A DNA stretch of 64,000 bases from Bacillus tequilensis KCTC 13622 (GCF_000507145.1 NZ_AYTO01000034.1:124001-188000); one strand, 5' to 3'. Shown: positions 41,580 to 52,198, counted from the first letter of the stretch. Notes: generated by a model from the sequence alone, not told the origin. A program made the numbers and translations.

Positions 41580-42275
41580 ATGAAACTAGCAGTCATCGGA
41601 GCAATGGAAGAGGAAGTCACCATCCTAAGAAACAAACTTGAAAATGCAAAAACAGAAACAATCGCACACTGTGAATTTACAACAGGTGAATATGAAGGAA
41701 CCGAAGTAATTCTTTTAAAATCTGGAATTGGAAAAGTAAATGCTGCTATCAGCACAACGCTTTTGCTTGACCGCTATAAGCCTGATTATGTGATTAACAC
41801 AGGCTCAGCGGGCGGATTTCATCATACACTGAATGTAGGAGATGTCGTCATTTCAACTGACGTTCGCCATCATGATGTAGATGTAACTGCCTTTGATTAT
41901 GAATACGGCCAGGTTCCGGGTCTTCCGGCTGCTTATGACGCAGACGAAAAGCTGATCAGAATCACTGAAACTGCGATTTCTGAACTTGACGGCATTCAGG
42001 TTGCAAAAGGAACGATCGCCACAGGTGATTCTTTTATGAACGATCCGAAGCGGGTTGAAGAAGTGCGTGCGAGATTTTCTGATCTGTATGCGGTTGAAAT
42101 GGAGGCAGCGGCAGTGGCTCAAGTGTGCCATCAATTTAAGACGCCGTTTGTCGTCATCAGAGCGTTATCTGATATCGCGGGAAAAGAATCACATGTATCA
42201 TTTGACCAATTTTTAGAGCAGGCGGCTGTCAATTCCACAGAGCTTGTGTTAAAAGTGATCAAACGAATTCATTAA
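41580..42275 (+). CDS. mtnN: MtnN, 5'-methylthioadenosine/S-adenosylhomocysteine nucleosidase
   Basis: 231 residues. Cleaves adenine from SAH and MTA. Nucleoside-phosphorylase fold with [11 protein letters not shown] at the N-terminus, [16 protein letters not shown] near 78, the [13 protein letters not shown] substrate segment near 170 and RALSDIAG near 195 holding the catalytic Asp. Produces S-ribosylhomocysteine for LuxS. Ribosome site GAAGGGAATG. Confidence 0.96.
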   Translation: MKLAVIGAMEEEVTILRNKLENAKTETIAHCEFTTGEYEGTEVILLKSGIGKVNAAISTTLLLDRYKPDYVINTGSAGGFHHTLNVGDVVISTDVRHHDVDVTAFDYEYGQVPGLPAAYDADEKLIRITETAISELDGIQVAKGTIATGDSFMNDPKRVEEVRARFSDLYAVEMEAAAVAQVCHQFKTPFVVIRALSDIAGKESHVSFDQFLEQAAVNSTELVLKVIKRIH

Positions 42276-42300
42276 ACGGGGGAGAGTTCTCCTCCGTTTT
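42273..42300 (+). terminator. Hairpin between mtnN and mccA
   Basis: AAACGGGGGAG / CTCCTCCGTTTT with imperfect pairing, then CCC instead of a long T-run. It may terminate some transcripts or stabilise the upstream mRNA within the operon. Confidence 0.6.
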
Positions 42301-42336
42301 CCCTAAAAACAACCTCTATCAAGGAGGAGGACATAT

Positions 42337-44401
<2,065 letters not shown>

Positions 44402-44430
44402 CAAATGGATAGAATTACTTTCTCTGTAAG

Positions 44431-44477
44431 CTGCCAGATTATATTATAATAGTCGTATCCTATGAATCTGGCAGGTG
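44431..44477 (+). promoter_or_regulatory. Hairpin abutting the yrhC ribosome site
   Basis: CTGCCAGATT (44431-44440) pairs perfectly with AATCTGGCAG (44465-44474); the yrhC site AGGTG (44473-44477) starts in the 3' arm. TATAAT occurs in the loop at 44445-44450 but without a convincing -35. Confidence 0.5.
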
Positions 44478-44483
44478 ATTCTT

Positions 44484-44714
44484 TTGAATAAAAATCGAAT
44501 GAAGTCTTTAAAAGAAGACTACAAACATTTTGCTTTTACATTGCTTGCAGTCTGCACTTTTTTATATATAGGCGCAGTTCTCCCCGATCAAGGCTTAACG
44601 TTAGGCCAGAAATCGACGATGTTTTTAGCGGATTGCGTATTTTTAGCCGGCGCCTTCTTTTGCGCTGATCGTTCATTGATTTACAAGAAGCGTTTGGAGG
44701 AAGCTGACGAATAA
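44484..44714 (+). CDS. yrhC: YrhC, small membrane protein of the mccAB operon
   Basis: 76 residues from TTG 44484 (GCAGGTG). Two membrane helices (HFAFTLLAVCTFLYIGAVL and TMFLADCVFLAGAFFCA) with a short loop and charged ends (KKRLEEADE). Function unknown. Last gene of the yrrT operon, 82 bases after mccB. This is where the local order departs from 168. Confidence 0.82.
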   Translation: MNKNRMKSLKEDYKHFAFTLLAVCTFLYIGAVLPDQGLTLGQKSTMFLADCVFLAGAFFCADRSLIYKKRLEEADE

Positions 44715-44951
44715 AAAACAGCTATCTTCAATAGATGGCGGTGTGCCAAGAATAGGCGAATCTGATCGCTTGGCTTATCAAAAAATACCAGACAAAAGAT
44801 AAAGAAATGAAGTTAGAGGAGTAAACCGTATGTTTGCTCCTCTTTTTTTCTGTTAATAAAAGGATTGTTATGGATAGCATCAAGTGATGCTAAATATGAG
44901 CATATATCGGAATGATCAGAGGGGTATTCGACATTTTATATTAAAACTATT
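44715..44951. other. yrhC-czcD gap: inverted repeat, terminator and partial operator
   Basis: A GCCAAG / CTTGGC inverted repeat at about 44747-44775 precedes a solid terminator (44815-44849). A half operator ATATGAGCATAT is at 44894-44905, 90 bases before the full czcD operator. No credible gene. Confidence 0.6.
44815..44849 (+). terminator. Terminator between yrhC and czcD
   Basis: AGAGGAG-T-AAAC pairs with GTTTGCTCCTCT around a short loop, followed by seven T. Confidence 0.88.
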
Positions 44952-44980
44952 TTGACACTTTAATGAAAATGCTTTATATT
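44952..44980 (+). promoter_or_regulatory. SigA promoter of czcD
   Basis: TTGACA 44952-44957, 17-base spacer, TATATT 44975-44980. The operator begins 4 bases downstream. Confidence 0.8.
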
Positions 44981-44983
44981 ATT

Positions 44984-45003
44984 ATATGAGCATATGATCA
45001 TAT
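44984..45003. promoter_or_regulatory. CzrA-like (ArsR/SmtB) operator at czcD
   Basis: ATATGAGCATATGATCATAT: a near-perfect inverted repeat around the central ATAT, close to the SmtB/CzrA consensus with ATATGAAC / GTTCATAT half-sites. Placed over the expected transcription start, so repression by zinc-sensing CzrA is likely. czrA itself is not in the window. Confidence 0.75.
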
Positions 45004-45094
45004 GTAGGTATGTATCATGTTAGAGTGCTTATTAACAGATAAGAAATAATAAATGCGTATGTATCAAGAAGCTTTAGTTAAGGAGGGGATCTTT

Positions 45095-46030
45095 ATGGGG
45101 CACAATCATACTGAAGGATCCAACAAAAAGGTTTTATTAATCTCTTTTATCATCATTACAGGTTATATGATAATAGAAGCTATAGGCGGATTTTTAACAA
45201 ATAGTCTGGCGCTTTTATCAGATGCAGGCCATATGCTAAGCGATTCAATCTCATTAATCGTTGCCCTGCTTGCTTTTAGAGTGGCTGAAAAAAAGGCAAG
45301 TCACAATCATACATTCGGCTATAAACGATTTGAGATTCTTGCAGCTGTGATAAACGGGGTTGCATTAATTCTTATTTCTCTTTATATCATTTATGAAGCA
45401 ATCGAACGTTTCTCTCATCCACCAGAAGTAGCAACAACCGGCATGCTTACGATTAGTATTATCGGGTTAGTTGTGAATATATTGGTCGCTTGGATTATGT
45501 TGAGAGGCGGAGACACAGAGAATAATCTGAACATAAGAGGAGCTTATTTACATGTGCTAAGCGATATGCTTGGCTCTGTAGGCGCCATTTTAGCTGCTGT
45601 GCTTATCATCTTCTTTGGGTGGGGCTGGGCAGATCCATTGGCTAGTATCATTGTGGCTATTCTTGTTTTAAGAAGCGGTTACCATGTGACTAAAGATGCC
45701 ATTCACGTTTTAATGGAAGGAACTCCGGAACATATCGATGTCACTGACATCATTCATACAATTAAAGAGACAGAGGGAATTCAAAACATTCATGATTTAC
45801 ACATATGGTCTATCACAAGCGGATTAAATGCTCTTTCTTGCCACGCTGTTGTTGACGATCAACTGGCAATTTCAGAAAGTGAAAATATTTTACACAAAAT
45901 TGAACATAAGCTTGAGCATAAAGGCATTACGCATGTAACCATTCAAATGGAAACAGCAGCGCATCATCACGACAATACGATCCTTTGCCAGGCCAAAATT
46001 GAAAAGCGGTATGATCACCATCATCATTAG
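45095..46030 (+). CDS. czcD: CzcD, cation diffusion facilitator (Zn2+, Co2+, Cu2+ efflux)
   Basis: 311 residues from ATG 45095 (AAGGAGGGG). CDF antiporter: His-rich N-terminus (MGHNH), six helices with zinc-site residues in LALLSDAGHMLSD (TM2) and HVLSDMLGSVGA (TM5), a C-terminal cytoplasmic metal-binding domain, and a His-rich end (YDHHHH). Exports divalent metal in exchange for H+ or K+. Matches B. subtilis CzcD, but there the gene sits elsewhere, near yrdN by my memory. The upstream in-frame ATG 45053 has no ribosome site. Forms an operon with czcO. Confidence 0.93.
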   Translation: MGHNHTEGSNKKVLLISFIIITGYMIIEAIGGFLTNSLALLSDAGHMLSDSISLIVALLAFRVAEKKASHNHTFGYKRFEILAAVINGVALILISLYIIYEAIERFSHPPEVATTGMLTISIIGLVVNILVAWIMLRGGDTENNLNIRGAYLHVLSDMLGSVGAILAAVLIIFFGWGWADPLASIIVAILVLRSGYHVTKDAIHVLMEGTPEHIDVTDIIHTIKETEGIQNIHDLHIWSITSGLNALSCHAVVDDQLAISESENILHKIEHKLEHKGITHVTIQMETAAHHHDNTILCQAKIEKRYDHHHH

Positions 46031-46114
46031 ACAGATTTATGCCTTCTAAATGAAAAGGCATTATAGCTAGTGTTAGACTATCTCTCGTGTAAACAAAATT
46101 GGCGGGGTGAGAAT

Positions 46115-47152
46115 ATGTACGACACAATAGTAATCGGAGCTGGTCAGGCAGGAGTTTCAATAGGATATTATCTTAAGCAGTCCAAACAAAAATTTATCAT
46201 TTTGGATAAAAGTGATGAGGTGGGGGAAAGCTGGAAAGATCGGTATGACTCATTAGTTTTATTTACTTCTCGAATGTATAGCTCTTTGCCTGGAATGCAT
46301 CTTGAAGGAGAAAAACATGGATTTCCTTCAAAAGAAGAAATTGTTGCTTATCTAAAGAAATATGTTGAAAGATTTGACATTCCAATCCAATTACGGACAG
46401 AAGTGATAAGTGTCCTAAAATTAAAGAATCATTTCTTAATCAAAACAAATCAGCAAGAATATCAAGCGAAGAATCTTGTAATTGCTACAGGCCCTTTTCA
46501 TATCCCTAATATTCCATCTATATCAAAGAATTTAGCCGCTCATATTCATCAAATACACTCTTCACAATATAAGCATCCAAAACAACTGATACCCGGAAAT
46601 GTACTAGTTGTTGGTGGCGGGAATAGCGGTGCTCAGATAGCTGTTGAATTATCCAAAGAAAGAGTTACATATTTAGCTTGTCGTAATCAATTAATTTATT
46701 TCCCTTTAGTGATTGGAAAAAGAAGCATCTTTTGGTGGTTTGATAAATTAGGAGTCTTAAATGCAAGCAATACATCAATATTAGGCAAATTCATGCAAAA
46801 GAAAGGTGATCCTATTTTTGGGTGTGAACTAAAACATGCAATAAAACAGAAGGAGATCATCTTAAAAAAAAGAGTCATATCCGGAAAGCAAAATGAAATC
46901 ATTTTTGAAGATTCATCTACATTAGAGGTAAACAATATTATTTGGGCTACCGGTTTTAGGAATCCTCTTTGTTGGATGAAAATAGAAGGTGTTTTTGATA
47001 AAGAAGGCCGAATCATACATCATAGAGGTGTTTCGGCTGTAGAGGGATTGTACTTTATTGGTTTGCCTTGGCAGCATAGGCGGGGTTCAGCGCTCCTTCA
47101 AGGTGTAGGAAATGATGCTGAATACATTGTAAAACAAATGAGCGGTAAATAA
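46115..47152 (+). CDS. czcO: CzcO (YrdP/TrkA-like), flavin-dependent monooxygenase-type oxidoreductase
   Basis: 345 residues from ATG 46115 (GGGGTGAG). FMO/thioredoxin-reductase-like fold: FAD loop VIGAGQAGVSIGYYL at residues 5-19, a second nucleotide (NADPH) loop VVGGGNSGAQIA near 168, and ATGFRNP near the C-terminus. In B. subtilis it is the second gene of the czcD operon and was linked to metal tolerance and potassium uptake. The gene is visibly more AT-rich than the mcc genes upstream. A terminator follows. Confidence 0.88.
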   Translation: MYDTIVIGAGQAGVSIGYYLKQSKQKFIILDKSDEVGESWKDRYDSLVLFTSRMYSSLPGMHLEGEKHGFPSKEEIVAYLKKYVERFDIPIQLRTEVISVLKLKNHFLIKTNQQEYQAKNLVIATGPFHIPNIPSISKNLAAHIHQIHSSQYKHPKQLIPGNVLVVGGGNSGAQIAVELSKERVTYLACRNQLIYFPLVIGKRSIFWWFDKLGVLNASNTSILGKFMQKKGDPIFGCELKHAIKQKEIILKKRVISGKQNEIIFEDSSTLEVNNIIWATGFRNPLCWMKIEGVFDKEGRIIHHRGVSAVEGLYFIGLPWQHRRGSALLQGVGNDAEYIVKQMSGK

Positions 47153-47155
47153 ACT

Positions 47156-47189
47156 GAGCAGTAACTCACATGTTACTGCTCTATTTTTT
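47156..47189 (+). terminator. Terminator after czcO
   Basis: GAGCAGTAAC / GTTACTGCTC, 10 bp perfect, TCACAT loop, TATTTTTT tail. Confidence 0.93.
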
Positions 47190-48062
47190 GTGTTGAATAA
47201 GTCTGGCTATGTTACTGTGTAAAGCCGCAAAAGTATCGTTCATGTATCTCTTGTCTTATGAATGAGGAGACCCTGGTTCTTGTGCAACCTTCCGCCATAC
47301 TTCCCCGTGCTAAATGCGTAGCGCGTAATGTTGCCTCTTAAATAGCTGGATTAATTGCAGGATGACTGACGTCTACCGATGACGCGATTGTTGATCAGAT
47401 GCTCTTTGTTGGCCTGCTACAGCGCAAGGAGGTTTGACCATAAAATAGAAACGAATCATACAGCCTGCCAAAGAAGGAAATGAGGGGTCCGTCGTTGTCC
47501 GGAGGTTAAAAGCTCAGCTGCACCTAAGACAGAATACACGTGATGACTCAATGGAGTATACAATATGAAGTTCACATAATCTCTAGGTTTCTGGAAGACA
47601 TCTGAATTCTGAACTCATACCGCATCTCAGAGCAAGAGCCCTGCTAAAAACTCTCAGGGTTTCACCACTGTTTAGGACTTGGAAGGAGGGGGAGTGTATT
47701 GGAATGTGGTGAATAGTAGATAAAAGGCTTCGTATTTCATTATTTGCCTGACTTAAATCATAATATTGCACTTTCGTAATCCTTTTACTTACGCAGTAGC
47801 GGTGTTAACTAGTGTTCTGTCCTTTTCAGTTTTTGATGTAGGGAATCTATAAAGATTGCTTCGGATAGAGTGGCAGCATAAATAAAAAATCCTTCAAACG
47901 TTCCCATTGAACGAAAGAAGGATTTTTTAATGCTCACCAATTGTACTCCAAAACAGGTGAAAAAATATAAAAAACAAGAGATTCAAAAGCAAAAAATGCC
48001 TTAAAAGCCAATATAATTAACTATTTGAACCCATATACAATATAAGTGATGGCTGTTTTTTG
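47190..48062. other. Gene-poor region after czcO, probable decayed sequence
   Basis: About 870 bases with stops in all frames and no complete gene. Possible coding remnants are a + strand stretch ending near 47437 (reads DQMLFVGLLQRKEV then stop) and a minus-strand run of 62 codons at 47583-47771, neither with a good ribosome site. An intrinsic terminator stands at 47884-47928 with no gene before it. Directly after it is a 24-codon Lys/Gln-rich ORF (ATG 47930), which lacks a ribosome site because the T-run precedes it. I see no transposase or integrase. Confidence 0.5.
47884..47928 (+). terminator. Orphan intrinsic terminator with two-step hairpin
   Basis: AAAAAATCCTTC / GAAGGATTTTTT outer stem, CGTTC / GAACG inner stem. 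No coding sequence upstream on +; it may end a small RNA or a lost gene, or serve the minus strand. Confidence 0.85.
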
Positions 48063-48545
48063 TTATTTCTCTTGCAATTCTTTTCCCATGCCTTTTAAAA
48101 ACTGAAGGCCAAAGCCGACGGCTCTGTTGATATCAGGATCGTTCATTGCTTTTAAAAGGTCGAAAATCCCGACTTTCTTGTCTTCTTTTAAAAAGCTTTG
48201 CGCCTGTTCAGTTCCAGCCATCACGCTTTCTAAAAGTTTTGCTGTAAACTCAGGATCTGCTTTTGTTAATGCGCCTCCGGCGGCCATCATCGTGTTAATG
48301 AGGTTGGTGACGGGCTCACGTGAAACCTGGCCGAGCGCAATCTTAGCGATGTCTTCCTTCGCTCTCAGCATGCTTGTTGCCGCGTCAAAAATTCCAAGTT
48401 CATTAAGTTCATTCATGATCGTCATCGTTTTAGAGACGGCATCCTCATTTTCCGCCAGAAGCTCTTTCAGCTCTTCTATTTTTTCAAGCTTCATTTGCTC
48501 GGCTGTTTTTGTTTCTTTTTTGATTGTCGTAATCGGAGCAGCCAT
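48063..48545 (-). CDS. yrhD: YrhD, DUF1641 protein partnered with formate dehydrogenase
   Basis: 160 residues, start ATG 48545 with AAAGGAGG. DUF1641 protein, hydrophilic and helical, with TMMAAGGALTKADPEF and VGFGLQFLKGMGKELQEK at the end. The family is almost always next to FdhF-like formate dehydrogenases, as here (18 bases after yrhE), so an accessory role in assembly or electron transfer is likely but unproven. Confidence 0.87.
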   Translation of the reverse strand: MAAPITTIKKETKTAEQMKLEKIEELKELLAENEDAVSKTMTIMNELNELGIFDAATSMLRAKEDIAKIALGQVSREPVTNLINTMMAAGGALTKADPEFTAKLLESVMAGTEQAQSFLKEDKKVGIFDLLKAMNDPDINRAVGFGLQFLKGMGKELQEK

Positions 48546-48563
48546 TCGTTTTCCTCCTTTCGT

Positions 48564-51506
48564 TTAATCAGTCAGATGGACATAGCCCGGACGGTTCCAT
48601 TTTCTTTCGGCTTCGACTCCGTTTTGCGGGTGCCGTTTTTTGTTGCGCGGATTTGTTTTCGGAAGCGGCGTTGTTTCACAGCCTCCAAGCACCTCCATGC
48701 GGACCTTTGTCTGTTTATACGCAGGCGTGTTCGTCCGTTTATCAGCCGCAGGTCCTGTCAGGAAATTAATCGCTGACTCTTTGTCTGTAGAGTTCATTGG
48801 CAGATAGAGTTCATTTTTTCGTACACGGTCTGTGATCAGCGCGTTTAATTTGACTGCCCCGAACGGAGAAACGAGCCGGACAAGCGAACCGTCACAAACA
48901 CCTCGTTCCTGTGCAAGCTCAGGCGAGATTTCAACAAATACATTCGGCACTTTTGCTTGAATGCCTTTTGATTTATTTGTCATGTTTCCTTCGTGGAAAT
49001 GCTCCAGCATCCGGCCGTTATTGATATGAAGGTCATATTCTTCCGGAAATGCCGCCGGCTCAGTCCAATCAGAAAGGGCAAAGCGGGCTTTTTTGTCAGG
49101 GAAATTAAACCCGTCTTCATACAGAAGCGGTGTGCTTTCACCTGTGAAACTGCCCCATAGGAAGCTGTTCCAGCCTTCAAGCACCTCATAGCTTGCTTTG
49201 CCAAACAGAGGAGAAAGGCTAGCCATTTCTGAGAAAATGTCACTCGGATGGCTGTAATTCCAGTTTGCTCCTAAGCGGTTCGCCACCTCTTGAATAATCC
49301 ACCAGTCCGGTTTCGCATCACCAAGCGTTGGAAGCGCCTGATACAATCGCTGCACGCGGCGTTCTGTATTGGTAAATGTCCCGTCCTTCTCAAGAGAAGG
49401 AGTGGCAGGCAAGATGACATCGGCATATTGAGCTGTTCTTGACATGAAGATGTCCTGAACGACAAAGAAATCAAGGCTTGATAAAATATCATGCACACGG
49501 TTTGCGTTTGAATCGACAAGCGCCATATCTTCACCGACAAGGTACATTGCTTTCATATTGCCATCTTCAATGGAATGAAGCATTTGAATATTATCTAAAC
49601 CAGGCTTACCGTCAATTGTGACACCATATGCCTCTTCAAATTTTGCACGGGCCATGTCATCCGTAATATGCTGATATCCCGGCAGCCAGCCTGGCAGTGT
49701 ACCCATATCACAAGCGCCTTGGACGTTATTATGACCGCGCAAAGGATAAGCGCCTGCGCCAGGACGGCGATAGTTGCCTGTAGCGAGAAGCAGGTTTGAA
49801 ATCGCTGCTGATGTATCAGAACCGCCTGTATTTTGTGTGACACCCATTCCCCAAAGGATACAAGTGCCGTCAGCGTCACGAATCATTTCAGCCATTTCAA
49901 TCATGTTTTCTTTTGAAAGGCCTGTGACGCGCTCTGCATATTCAAGTGTATACGTTTTAAGCGTTTCTTTATAATCTTCAAAGTAATTCACGTTCTCATC
50001 AATAAATGCCTGATCGTGCCAGCCTTGGTCAATCATATATTTCGTTACAGCCATGAGCCAAACTTGGTCTGTGCCTTGTTTAGGGCTGATGAACAAATCA
50101 GACCGCTCAGCCATCTCGTTTTTACGCAGATCGGCCACAATCAGTTTTTGCCCGTGGAGCTTGTGAGCCCGTTTGACACGCGTTGCAAGCACTGGATGTC
50201 CTTCCGCCGGATTGGCGCCGACGATGATGACGAGGCCGGCTTTGGCAATATCTTTAATCGTGCCTGCGTCACCGCCCATGCCGACAGTGCGGAATAATCC
50301 GTCTGTAGCAGGAGACTGGCAGTAGCGTGAGCAGTTATCGACGTTATTCGTCTCAAATACCTGCCGCGCTAATTTTTGGATAACATAGTTTTCTTCATTC
50401 GTAATTTTAGAAGAAGAAATAAATCCGACAGAGCCATTGCCGTGCTGCTCTTTAATCGTTCCTAATCTGCTTGCGACAAGGTCAAGGGCTTCTTCCCAAG
50501 AAGATTCAACAAAAGCGCCGTTTTTACGAATTAAAGGTTTTGTGATCCGCTCTTCAGAATTGACAAAATCCCATCCGAATTTCCCTTTGACACATGTGGA
50601 AATTGCGTTTACTGGAGCATCAGAAACAGGCTGGATTTTTAAAATATCCCGTCCTTTTGTCCATACTTCAAAAGAGCATCCGACACCGCAGAACGTACAT
50701 ACCGTTTTTGTTTTCTTCGTTCTTGTTTCGCGCATTGCCGCTTCGACCTCAGAAATGGCAAAAATGCTGCTATACCCCGGTTCAACGTTTTTTACGAGGT
50801 CAATCATCGGCTCCATGACATCTTCTTTGATGCCTGTCATAAAGCCAGCCTGTCCGAGCATTGATTTTTCCATCAGCGCATTACATGGGCATACAGTGAC
50901 ACATTGGCCGCAGCTGACACAAGAAGACTCATTAATCGAAACTCCCTCATCCCAAATGACGCGCGGACGTTCGCGCTCCCAGTCAATTGAGAGTGTTTCA
51001 TTTACCTGAAGGTTTTGACATACCTCAACACACTGGCCGCAGGCAATACATTGGTTTGGATCATAGCGGTAAAACGGGTGAGACATATCAACCGCGCAAG
51101 ATGGATCTTCTTTTGGCGTATAAGGGTATTTTTGATGCTCGATTCCCATCATTTCCGCTGTATTATGCAGCGTACAGTTCCCGTTGTTATTATCGCAAAC
51201 CGTGCAATATAGCAAATGATTTTCAAGAAGGCGGTCCATTGCTTCCGTTTGCGCTTCTTTTACCCGGTTGCCCGAAAGGTCAATTGACATTCCATTTTCT
51301 GCGACAGTAGAACATGAACGAACCAGTTTGCCGTCCGCTTCTACAATACAAGTATCACAAGTTTGAATTGGATCAACCTCTGGGACGTGGCAAATCTGCG
51401 GGTAATCAATCCCATTTTCATTTAAAATATCTAAAATTGTGGCCCCTGCCCGTGCTTGGATTTCTGTTCCGTCTACACGGACACTGATCGACTTAACGTC
51501 CATCAT
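48564..51506 (-). CDS. yrhE: YrhE, molybdenum/tungsten formate dehydrogenase, catalytic subunit
   Basis: 980 residues from ATG 51506; further in-frame ATGs at 51524 and 51512 overlap or crowd the GGAGGGG site. N-terminal 2Fe-2S ferredoxin-like domain (CDTCIVEADGK), then CxxC/His cluster region, two 4Fe-4S motifs (CIACGQCVEVC, CVSCGQCVTVCPC), a fourth cluster in CTFCGVGCSFEVW, then the bis-MGD domain. The residue at the selenocysteine position is cysteine (NNVDNCSRYCQSP, second Cys near 396), as in non-Sec enzymes. Oxidises formate to CO2; with yrhG nearby it forms a formate-use module. Confidence 0.93.
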   Translation of the reverse strand: MMDVKSISVRVDGTEIQARAGATILDILNENGIDYPQICHVPEVDPIQTCDTCIVEADGKLVRSCSTVAENGMSIDLSGNRVKEAQTEAMDRLLENHLLYCTVCDNNNGNCTLHNTAEMMGIEHQKYPYTPKEDPSCAVDMSHPFYRYDPNQCIACGQCVEVCQNLQVNETLSIDWERERPRVIWDEGVSINESSCVSCGQCVTVCPCNALMEKSMLGQAGFMTGIKEDVMEPMIDLVKNVEPGYSSIFAISEVEAAMRETRTKKTKTVCTFCGVGCSFEVWTKGRDILKIQPVSDAPVNAISTCVKGKFGWDFVNSEERITKPLIRKNGAFVESSWEEALDLVASRLGTIKEQHGNGSVGFISSSKITNEENYVIQKLARQVFETNNVDNCSRYCQSPATDGLFRTVGMGGDAGTIKDIAKAGLVIIVGANPAEGHPVLATRVKRAHKLHGQKLIVADLRKNEMAERSDLFISPKQGTDQVWLMAVTKYMIDQGWHDQAFIDENVNYFEDYKETLKTYTLEYAERVTGLSKENMIEMAEMIRDADGTCILWGMGVTQNTGGSDTSAAISNLLLATGNYRRPGAGAYPLRGHNNVQGACDMGTLPGWLPGYQHITDDMARAKFEEAYGVTIDGKPGLDNIQMLHSIEDGNMKAMYLVGEDMALVDSNANRVHDILSSLDFFVVQDIFMSRTAQYADVILPATPSLEKDGTFTNTERRVQRLYQALPTLGDAKPDWWIIQEVANRLGANWNYSHPSDIFSEMASLSPLFGKASYEVLEGWNSFLWGSFTGESTPLLYEDGFNFPDKKARFALSDWTEPAAFPEEYDLHINNGRMLEHFHEGNMTNKSKGIQAKVPNVFVEISPELAQERGVCDGSLVRLVSPFGAVKLNALITDRVRKNELYLPMNSTDKESAINFLTGPAADKRTNTPAYKQTKVRMEVLGGCETTPLPKTNPRNKKRHPQNGVEAERKWNRPGYVHLTD

Positions 51507-51818
51507 ATTCATATTCCCCTCCATCTTTCTTCCAAGAAGTCAAAAAAGCCATGTATAGATACACCTGTCTTTTATTCTGAGAAGGTGTAAACACACATGG
51601 CGGAATAGTTCACTAGCAAGTCTTACTAACAGACCAATCCTTGATTTTTATAAAACGATAGACTCATAACAAGACCTATTACAAATCCATCAACACTGCT
51701 TTTATTATAAAGTGATATTTATTATAATACAATATGGCAGGAAAATTTTAACCAAGTGAAATGTCCTGAGGGGAACCGGGAAAAACCTTATGAGGCAATG
51801 TCGGAAGGGGTAACCAGC
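51507..51818. other. yrhE-yrhF divergent intergenic region
   Basis: 312 bases. Holds a symmetric inverted repeat in the yrhE leader (51549-51600) and an AT-rich core at 51703-51735 with TATAAT at 51723-51728 facing yrhF and another TATAAT-like box on the minus strand. The -35 elements are unclear. No gene. Confidence 0.55.
51549..51600 (-). promoter_or_regulatory. Symmetric hairpin in the yrhE leader
   Basis: On +, CCATGT, 5 bases, TACACCT, 16 bases, AGGTGTA, 5 bases, ACATGG: two paired blocks (6 and 7 bp) separated by a 5 by 5 internal loop. It lies 43 bases upstream of the yrhE start. Could be an RNA structure or paired operator half-sites. Confidence 0.55.
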
Positions 51819-52187
51819 ATGTCTAAAAAAATTCATGAGTTTAACGATATTATTCGAAAACTTCGCAAAGAACTGTTCGGAAAAGGACCTGAAAGGATTC
51901 ATACTGTATTTGTAGAAAACATGGCTGTCTCCACACTATATGGAAATTTGAGTGCAAGCGAGCAATTTATCGCCCGCACACCAGAAGGAAGAGAAATGGT
52001 GCATGCGGCCCGGACAAGCCTGATTCAAGATCTTTATTCCAAACAAACGCCTGAAGGAATGGAGGAACTGATCGGGGCTAAGCTTGTCCATTTGTTTTCT
52101 GATATCAAAATTGAGGAAAATATCGCTGTATCTGTGTTTGTCTTTGATCAAAAAATAGATGATCAAAAAGAAGCTCTGCAAAGCTAG
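51819..52187 (+). CDS. yrhF: YrhF, DUF2294 protein
   Basis: 122 residues from ATG 51819 (GGAAGGGG); an upstream in-frame ATG 51756 has no site. DUF2294: begins MSKKIHEFNDIIRKL and contains HTVFVENMAVSTLYGNLSA and SDIKIEENIAVSVFVF. Soluble, function unknown. Members often sit near formate dehydrogenase genes, as here. Confidence 0.85.
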   Translation: MSKKIHEFNDIIRKLRKELFGKGPERIHTVFVENMAVSTLYGNLSASEQFIARTPEGREMVHAARTSLIQDLYSKQTPEGMEELIGAKLVHLFSDIKIEENIAVSVFVFDQKIDDQKEALQS

Positions 52188-52198
52188 CATATTTGTCA

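Noticed and set aside
47930-48004. 24-codon ORF after the orphan terminator
   Set aside because: It directly follows the T-run, has no ribosome site and is Lys/Gln low-complexity; not supported as a gene.
48127-48567. 146-codon plus-strand frame opposite yrhD
   Set aside because: Ser/Phe-rich product typical of the antisense of a helical acidic gene; yrhD on the other strand has a good ribosome site and family match.
50437-51009. 190-codon plus-strand frame opposite yrhE
   Set aside because: Antisense to the iron-sulfur and molybdopterin domains of YrhE, no ribosome site.
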